A DNA stretch of 41,857 nt from Irpex lacteus. Lineage: Eukaryota; Basidiomycota; Agaricomycetes; Polyporales; Irpicaceae. The translations under genes were made by a program, and so were the position numbers. The notes under the pieces were generated by a model that was not told the origin of the DNA, searched no databases, and saw nothing but the letters and a program-made list of their open reading frames with translations. Shown here in pieces: positions 22,587 through 32,100 of the stretch (the stretch's first letter is position 1; every line of letters begins with the position of its first letter). The stretch spans positions 1-41,857 of the forward strand of contig MQVO02000089.1 of NCBI GenBank assembly GCA_001986395.2. Direction: 5' to 3'.

Positions 22587-25500
22587 ATGGAACAAATCAT
22601 GAAATCCGATGATAAGCCCAAACTCGACGGTACGAACTACAATGAATGGGCGATTGCTATGCAATCTGTCCTAATGTTCACCGATGGTTGGGGCATTACC
22701 AAGGCTACAGAAACTGAGCCTGATGCGGCTACCAAACCTGCTGAAAATGCGGATTGGAACAAACGTCGTAGCAGGGCTGCTGGTTACATGATTGGCAAGA
22801 TAGCGTATGAAATTGTTGATACAAAGTTAACGGATACAGAGCGAAGCGATCCTAAGCAAATTTGGGATAAAATGCTCGCTGAGTACAAACGTTCAAGTGT
22901 CTTAGAAAGTTCAGTCTGCTTCAAAGAACTTATCGGTTTCCGTGTCAGCGAAACTGAAGACATGCGTGCTCAGATGCAACGCTTCCTGTTCTTGATCAAC
23001 AATTGTTCCAAGGCTGGTTTAACGATCGATGACCAAATTAAGGCCCACATTCTCTTGTGGAACTTACCTGCTTCTTACGAAATTTCTGTTGCTGCGTATA
23101 TTGGATCTCTTGGCAAAACCGCGACGATTGATGTCAATGAACTCATGAATCGGGTTTACTCTGAGGAATTGCGTCGCAAATCTTCTGAGATGTCTGCGGT
23201 GCCTGGTGCATCAAAGATTACTCAAGTAAAGCGATTCCAAGGAAAAGGATCCAAATGCGCAAAGTGTGGTAAAACAAACCATACTACGGAGCAACACTGG
23301 GATACTCCAAAGAAAACCCAGAACAATCAGAAGCAGGGCGGTAAAACCGCATCTGGATCTTCGTCCAACAATCAGCAGAAGAATCAGAAGAAGGATACGA
23401 ACAAGAAGAAAGGAAAGAAGGATTTCAAGGGTAAAGGAAAGGCTACCGCGAATGTAATCAAAGTCGATACTGCGCCTGTATTTGATAACGAGTCTGACGA
23501 CGAAATTATAACTGGTTCCCTCTATTCCTCGCGTGAACATGACAGAGTTCTATGGCTCATTGACTCTGGAGCTTCAAGTCATATCACTAACCAACTATCT
23601 GATTTCGACCTCTATACTCCTGCTCGAGTTCCAGGTCATTGCACCATCGCAGGTAAGAATATGTCGGTCCAGATACTTGGGAGGGGTACCGTTATTATAG
23701 ACTCGAATCTGAAAAATGGCAAACGTTCGCAAGTCACCCTTAACAATGTCCTTTATATTCCTGATAGTACTACACGATTTTTTGCACCTTGTAAAGCAGT
23801 TGAACACGATTACACTAGTACGATCACTTCGAAAGAATGGTCGATTTCTAATAGCAAGGGTGTAGAATTAGTATATGGCACTCCTGACGAATCCGGTATG
23901 TACTGGCTAAGTACTAGGATAGTCAAGAGACAAGAGACGGTGTAACGCCATTACTCTGTAATGTGTTGGTTACATAAGCGATAAGTCCAAGTCTCATGCA
24001 TAGGTAGCAAAGCTTAGTAAGCCCAGCACAGCCCCCAAGTCCCCTAGCAACCGGTTTCCAAGGAATGAGTCATAGGAATTGAGGCTATGTTTTGGGTAGC
24101 AACGGTTGTCAAGGAAATTCAGAGGCTATGTAGATTGCTAAGTAACCGCACAGCAAAGGCTGTGCTAGTAGATACAGTGCTTCCCACATGTATATAAGGC
24201 GGCCAGAGTGCCCCCAGAGTAGAGAAAAGCAAGTTACAGTTTACACCTCAACCGTCATCAGTCAGAGCCAGTCAAGCAGTCAGTCAGCAGTCAGTTACTC
24301 AGCTAGTCTCCCACGTCGATACTTGAGCTTTGGACATTGGTAGGTACCGAACGCCTACATTGTCACTGCCGTCAAGTTCTGTCAATCGAGCAAGAGAATC
24401 ACATCCAGCAGGCACACACGAGCTGTGAAGGGGATCGTGATTTCTTGTTAGTCGAAGCGCAGGTCGTCCGAGCTATCTGGATACTACTACTACTCGCTGT
24501 TAGTGCTAGCCACTGAAGCCAGTTGTGGGTAATCGTTTCGAGCCGAATTGTAAATCTCAGCAAGCTATCTCTGCCTGAACGTACCTTCTTCTCCCCCAAA
24601 GAACGACTGGGGTAGTTCGACCTAACGTCTGGTCCAACGATCCTCAGCAGTAAAGGTTAGGTTAGTCAAGGAACGGTATCAGGAGAGCTTTTTGTTTATT
24701 GCACGCAGGCGTGTGTGTTAGCCCAACCCAGTACAGGTGTTAGCTTGAAGCTAGTCCCTCGTTCTGCTCTCCGTCCTCGTCGTTCCGCCCCGAACTTACC
24801 AGTCCCTTTTTCTGATTCGACAACGGTAGCAGCCATTAGAGACGTAGCTAAATTTCAACTTTGGCATAATCGGCTTGGACATCCTGGTAAAGCAGTTATT
24901 GAAAACCTTCATAAGGGAACTGTCGGGATGACGTCCCGTATTCCTATACCGAAGGAAATTGCTCCCTGCCATGGATGTGAACTTGGTAAAGGGAAAGCTT
25001 CTCCCAAAACCACGTCGACCTCTAGAGCCAAGCATCCGCTTGAGCTTATTCACTCGGACTTAGTTGAATTTCCTTCACAATCCATTGACGGCTTTAAGTA
25101 TGCCATGACACTTCTTGATGATGCCACCGGTTACGGTGAACAGCGCTATCTGAAACAAAAAAGCGATGCATTATCAGAGTTCAAGAAGTGGAAAACCTTG
25201 GTTGAAAAACGTCTGGATCGACAACTCATGAAATTCCGAAGTGATAGAGGCACAGAGTTCATTAACGCTGACTTCACTCAGTACCTTGAGTCTGAGGGTA
25301 TCGAACGTCAGACATCCAAGCCTTATGCTCATGAACAAAATGGTAGAGCGGAACATTGGCAACAAACCATTGTATTCAAAGCCGAGGCCATGCGACATCA
25401 CGCTGGACTTTCAAAAGGATTTTGGAAGTTAAGCTGCGAAGCCTCTGTGTACCTCTACAATTGTTCTCCGTTGAAACGTCTAAATTGGCACACGCCTCAT

Positions 25501-26090
25501 GAGAAATTCCTTGGTGAAAAACCGGATATCTCTAGGCTTCGTACATTTGGATGTCGTGCCTACGTCCATGTACACAAAGAACGTCGACAGAACAAATTGT
25601 CTGCAAAGGCAATTCCAATGATATTTGTTGGATATGAACCTGGTGTAAAGGGTTACCGGTTCTGGGATAAACAACAAATAGTTCTGTCTGCCGATGTTTC
25701 TTTTGACGAGAATACATTTCCTAACTGTTCCGACATTTCTCCTTCCAAACAACCCAAATCCGACGATAATATAGATTTTCCTCTACAAGATGACGATTCC
25801 ACTTTTGCTCCGAAACCATATTATGCTGGTCACAATGAGTCTAATCATGGAGATGATGATGATCAAGACCAACCAGTACCGCATAATGTGCGCCAGCAGC
25901 TCAAATCAGCTAAGCCTAAGTCGAATGTTCCGCCTAAACCTGTTCAACGTCAACCTTCTCGCCAATCACCTGCACCTCAAGTAGAACGTCCCAAACGATC
26001 TACAGCTCGATATGGTCCAAATACTGACCTAATTGAGAGTGAAAAGCAGGCAGATCGAGAAGCTGCACAGGATAAACTTGTTTTGAGCAG
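22587..26090 (+). pseudogene. copia gag-protease-integrase, split by an insertion and truncated
   Basis: The first part (22587-23945) has a copia-type gag (LDGTNYNEWAIAM; UBN2-like body), a zinc knuckle with C224, C227, H232 and H237 (CCHH rather than the usual CCHC), a basic Lys-rich tract and the aspartic protease motif DSGASSH at about 326. The second part (from 24736) has the integrase zinc residues H51, H56, C85 and C88 (numbered from the ATG at 24715) and the catalytic triad D115, D177 and E213. Reverse transcriptase and RNase H are absent. The frame is broken at 23941 by a solo-LTR-like insertion, and the two halves are in different registers. It cannot make a working polyprotein. Confidence 0.85.
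23941..24735 (+). mobile_element. Solo LTR-like insertion inside the copia pol region, 795 bp
   Basis: It begins TGTAACGCC and ends CCAGTACA, so the outer four bases (TGTA/TACA) are inverted. A TATA box, TATATAAGG, lies at about 24190, followed by a CAGTCAG-rich stretch, as in the U3-R part of an LTR. It has no coding capacity. It sits between the protease end and the integrase zinc finger, where an uninterrupted copia needs only about 35 residues. A clean 5-bp target repeat is not seen at these exact ends; GGTGT occurs at 23939-23943 and 24736-24740. No relationship to the leader at 19008 is visible. Confidence 0.65.
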
Positions 26091-26103
26091 GCCGGCAAGC
26101 GGC
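26091..26103 (-). other. Candidate Helitron 3'-terminal hairpin
   Basis: GCCG and CGGC flank a 5-nt loop, about 14 nt inside the proposed terminus. Helitrons normally have such a hairpin 10-15 nt before the end. The stem is short and the end does not read CTRR. Confidence 0.3.
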
Positions 26104-26151
26104 GGGTATACGATTCCTGAAATATTTATCAAATTATATGGTATTAGAAAT

Positions 26152-29100
26152 TCATACTCTTTGGTATAAAACAATTGAGGATTTGTGGTAATTTGGGGAC
26201 ATATGTAGTAGGTTGTGATTATATGTTGATATATTGCCCTCATATCTACATTCAGATTGAGTTTGAATACCATCATGATACCATATACTTCCATCGTTAC
26301 TTATGATCCGTGAAGTAAAATGTCTATCTCCATAATATATAATTCCGATTAACTTGTATTCACAACCATCTACTAAAATATGATGTTGACAATGTATCGT
26401 GATATTTTCATCTATGTACAAACCTAGAAACCATGGTGGATTTTGATATCTAGTACGTTTTTCAAGTATATGATTGCAGTTTGTACATTTCTTTCGGCTC
26501 TTCTGAAATAAGTTTGCTTTTACCCATGAGGATGAAGTTTGATTTTTATAGGAACCTGCCCGTATTGCTTTATTGTTCCATATTGATACTGAGCAATAAT
26601 AGGACCATGACCCAATACGTGTAGTTTGCGAAATTTCCTGTTTGCATGTCTTGCAAAACTTAATATTTGAGATATTACATTGTAGTGGCCTTAACATGTA
26701 ATAACATAGTTCTCTAACATCATTTCCCAGTCCTGTATTATTAAACGCTTGTGGATACATTTCAGCCATAGTATCATGTATTTGATTTCGTCCCATTGTC
26801 AAATTGTCATTATTATGTTCAATATTATTAAACACAGTATAGAATAATTGCAAGTGTTCATTCATTTCAGATATCGAGCTGTTCCAGCAAGCAATGTTTT
26901 CATTCATATTATGCAATAGAATAGTGAATAAACTATCGAAGGCACAACTCTGTGTGTGACTATTCCAAATGTAGCCTACTGGCGATTGAGAGACATTATT
27001 GATAGTATTACTATTATGGTATTTGAGTTTCTTTGTATCTTGTAATGCATGCGAAGATGAAGATGCACTTAGAGCACGTTTACGAATTACTCTTTTTGGC
27101 TCCGTTGTACTAATTTTCGTTAACTGTGAGGTTCCCTCAGCTGGAACATAATTAGGTGTTAATTTACATTTATTACTAGTGACTGTTTTACTTTCTTTTG
27201 CCAAGTTCTTTGTAGTTTTGGATTTATCAACTACACACCATTCCATTTCGTCTATCATATCTTCTATATCATAAGTATTTGTTGCCCATTTGAGAACTTG
27301 AGGCATTGTATTGGGTATATAATTTTTTCCCTTTGCATTTCTGTATGATGAAATAAGATGATTTCTTGTATACCCACTTACACCTTTAAGTAATTTGTTG
27401 TTATAGCGAAGTTTAGTGATTTCATCTAACAATTCCAATTCACGGAATTCCTGTCGTAAGTATCCAGATATACCGCCAGTCATATGTCTATCTGTAAAGT
27501 TTTGTATTATCAAAGTCTTGTCATAACACGAGCCTCTCGATAAACATGTATAAATAGCTTGATGATTACGACAGTTGTGTATATCTACCACATTATATTC
27601 TCGAGTACGACCTTGTGATGCATAGTCAGTCATTGCAAAGTTTATTATTATTGGAACTTGTGTTCGATTGATAGTTTGAGTCTTATTTCCAGGTAATTTA
27701 CATGCAACATTGATAGATTCTGCAGTAACTGGAACAATGTTCTCATCCAATCCATCTAGTTTAACTGGTATTGAGGGAGATGTTAATTTAACAAACACAA
27801 TATCTAAAGTTTCATGGTTAGCATCAATGTTTCGAGATTTCCAACCAACCACTATACCCTCTGCACCATTTGTAACACCACACTCTGTTGCTTTATTTTT
27901 TTTAATCATAACTGGCATGCCTATGCATAGTTTTAACTGACCTACATGATTATTTGTACAACTGGGTGGTAAAGACCAAAATAATAACTGATCTGATTGT
28001 TTTAATATATCAGTATTACGAGAATGGTTTCTATCTTTTTGTCTTTGTCTTTTTGATTTGGTATCATTATTACTATATCGATCCATAGAGTAGAATGTTT
28101 TCAAAGGCTGATGTATTTCCTTTGCAAATCGTTCTGCACCACGTTCATTAAACTGATCTCGTGTTGCATTATAAGAGGTTATGACTGATACATTACGGAA
28201 GTCAGAGCTACACCAATTTGGTTGATTGGAATTGTTACCACTGATACGTTGACGTAAAAATTGAATGTCTTCTTTTGTACAGGATTTGTATCGCAAATTC
28301 TCTAGCAGTACACGAAATCTGGCATCATTTGGACTTTGTGTTTTTTGACGCATGTTTTGACGCAAAATAACTACAGTAGTGAATTGGTGCCATATAGCTT
28401 TACCTAACGAGCATTCTTGTTGAACATGTGATTGTGTGGTGTGAGCTAGAGAAGTTACTTCATGTGAATATAAAGCACGACTACTGTATATAGGAGGAAG
28501 TTGTGCAAAATCACCTGCACAAATGATATTTTTGCCACCAAATGGTTCCGTTTCGTTACCTAACGCTTGACACATTTGTTTACTTATATTATACAAATTG
28601 TGACAGTCAATCATGGATATCTCATCTATAAAGATATAGTCTACATGTGTTAAGTGAGAACGTATATCATTTACTGATGTGAGTTGCTCATTTTTTTCAC
28701 GATATGGATTGATGCCTAAGATAGAATGATATGTGGAGCCTCCAATAAGTGCAGCTGCAGAACCAGTCGGTGCCATACACATAAATCGATGGTTTTCTTT
28801 GCGTTTTGCAAAGAATTCTATGAGGGCCTTTATAACTTGTGATTTACCTGTACCTGCCATACCACCTAGATACATTTTCAGTTGTGAGGGATTATCTACT
28901 GTTGCGTGATTAGCAATAATTTTAAACGCTCGAGTTTGCTCTTTATTCAAAGTGTATTGATTGATTATATCAGTTATTAATTTACAATCTTCTGGATTAT
29001 GTGGTGTAAAGTGTTTATTAAAGTAGGATTGATCAATTATCTTTACTGTGTTAGGTTTTATGCTTGTTTTCAATTTTTGTCTTTGAGCGATAGCTGCTTG

Positions 29101-32100
29101 ACCACGCCGTTCCTGTAATATGTTATCTCTCTTGTTTGTCAACAGTGTTTGCCAATAATGGGCTGTTTTATCTGTTTCAATCGAGCGATGAGATGGAAGT
29201 AATGGAGGAATATTATCAGTATTCGGATTGAGCATGTTATTTCTATGCAAAACATCATCAGCTTCAGTCATCTTTTCAAGTCGAGGTTTAGATGATTTAT
29301 CTGCTGCTACAATATCTATCCAGTCATCGTCTTCGTTGACATTGTAGTCATCAATATTATTGTCGTAATATGAATTATCATCTAAGTCATCCATTTCGTC
29401 ATTGTCAAAGTATTTTGGCCAATCAGCGGAGATGTTCGAGCTTGCTTTACGTTGAGCTGCAAAATCATCTCGTGCATCTCTGCACTCGTATCTCAAATGA
29501 AAGTATTTCATAATATCCTTTTCTCTTTCAGTAAAGGAATGGTTTTCGAAAGTCTCAAACCAAGAGGCTGACAGGTCTTTCAATTCTAGTCCTGTTCTCC
29601 AAGGCTTAAATAACGTTAACATTGTCATACTATAGTCTTCTATATTACCCTTATCACGACGAGGCAAAATGCCACCTACAAAGTCAGGAACTTTAGCAAA
29701 CTTTTCCGTTACTAATTTGACTTTGTATCGTTCGTATTGAGGATGATGTTCTAGGAACCTATGATATGAGTGATAGCTATCTGTTACTGTATCATCCTGT
29801 GAGCTATGTTTGTTATGGTCAACTTCATCTTCGCGTTGACATTCTAGCTCATCATCAATTTCGCCTTCTATGTCGTTTTCACTCTCGTTATTATTTTCAC
29901 TATCACTACTATATTCTAACTCAGTATCACTATTAACCTCATCAGTATTTGATGAACATATGCTAGTATTAGAGTGTGAGTCTATACTAGATGTTTCTAT
30001 ATCTTCCATTTCGCTATCCTCACTTTCAACTTTCACTAATTGTGTCCAATGTGTTACATGTTTTCGCGAGAAATACCGGTCAAGTGCCTTCAGACGATTA
30101 CAAATCTGTAATGGCTCCCATGTCAAACTCCCGTCAATCCATTGAACATGAAATAGTACACGATTTTGACCATTTGATGGATCTTTAATCCATTTATGCT
30201 CAACAATATCATCTACTATATATTCATCTTCAGGTACGTTTATGACATTATTAGATGATTTCACAATTGTTTTTTGTGACAGTCTGATCCAATCATAAAG
30301 TGATACGTTTTCATATATAGAGGGTCGATACATATAGTCAAATACAGGTGATATTCCTACGATACCTTTTTGTGATTTACCCAATGCTAACTTTATTTGA
30401 ATCTGTTGTGTTGTATCAATATGTGGAATGTTGGTATTTGTATTATCTGCTACATCTTCATAAGCATCCCTAACTTCTGATACATACCGTTTCCAATAAA
30501 ATCGCTGGAAGTTGTGGCTAGTATAATGATCTGGATGGCCCAATAGATACATTGAAGCCATAGGAGAGCCTATTTCACTCTTCGAAGTGAGTGAGTTTAC
30601 CATCTTCGTGATTAATGACCGAGATTGTGTAATACGATCACGATCTACATTCTCTTGTTTTCCAGCTTCTCTTATGAAAACAGTTTTAACAGCATCAAAC
30701 ATAACATGAGTTTTTAGCGGTGATTTAGTGATATAATCCGTGATATATTCTATAACCAAATTCATTGCAGTGCTTGATTGGAGATTTGTCACGTCTGTAT
30801 TACATCTCATCAAATACGTTAACAAAGGTGTAAATGTATTGAGCCATGCTTCACCCTTTTTCAAAGTTAGTGCACCAGTGTTTGAATCGACTGAAGTATG
30901 TGTATGCACCTCCCGTGGAAATCTAGCCTTACAGGTATCTACATAAGGAGGCTTAAAGCACTTTGATATATGTCTGTGTCTGTTTGATAGGAACAGTAGT
31001 TTGTTTACTTCGGTTTGATACTGTTGCTGCCATTTAGTTGTATCTGTGCATTGTACACAAGACAAACAGTTTTCTGAACAATAGGTCGGCATATAGGTCG
31101 GTAATGTACAAGTTGGTTGTAATTGCTCTGGGTTTTCTGTCTTCTGTTTAGTCATAATTTCGTTCATACTATCCATGTCTGTATCTATGAATTCACCACA
31201 GTGTACCGACTCTAAATATTCCACCATTCGCTTTTGGAAGTCTGACGTTGGTTCTAATATTTTATCTCGTATTTCTTGAGGCGTCAGACTATGTTCTATC
31301 CATATCAACATATGCATATGAAGGGTCAACCGCCCTTGTTGTTCAACTGTTCCATAATAACCAGACGTTTTACCATAAAATCCATCACGATAGTTACCAT
31401 ACCCTAGTACATGTTTAATAAATGTGTCTACCATGAATTTGAAAAATTTAGCACCAGCCACAGGACTATTTGCAATTAGTCTCGCACGATCATCTGCATT
31501 TATTATCTGTGGATATATTTTCAGATTGTCAGAGGCGTAATACAATGCAACTGGATGATTCACATCAGCAGGTGCAAAGGTAATAAACCAACTGGGTGCA
31601 CCAAGATAGCATGTTAATGATCGTATTTCATTTCGCATACGTCTTCGATTTGACATAGACCCATCAACATGTGTTGCGACATATTCAATATCATTCAGAA
31701 GTCGAAAACAGTCTTTCTCAGTCGCAGTTTCTGGAACTACATGTCCATTCTTGGTGCGTTCAATTAAATCTTCAAGCACATTCAGAGGAATGTTTAATAG
31801 ACGTTGTACAACATCACCAAAATTTTGTTTCAATGTAAGCAGATAACCGCCATTGCTACTATTTTTTATTTGTTGATGATTGAATGCTACCAATGAAAAT
31901 ATCTTATCATGTTGGAACCGTTTATCGTAATACAATAGCCAATTCTTTTTTCTTGTTGCATCACTAACAGTTTTCATTATCCTATCATTGCCCAGTCCAC
32001 CATAGCCGTAAGGGAACAACCATGGGAACATAGACGGATACAGCTGTGAGTTATTCCATATACTTTCTGGATCGTCTGCTAGTCTAATTGCCATTGCTTT

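Larger units (their letters stand above)
19008..26090 (+). mobile_element. Ty1/copia-type LTR retrotransposon, 3'-truncated, with extra upstream frames
   Basis: The unit comprises an LTR-like leader, three accessory frames, and a gag-protease-integrase frame in copia order (integrase directly after protease). Reverse transcriptase, RNase H and the 3' LTR are missing, and the reading stops at the Helitron edge. The left border is set at a TGTTAA start but is uncertain without a second LTR. The right border is where the integrase tail becomes unlike copia and the Helitron begins. Confidence 0.7.
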
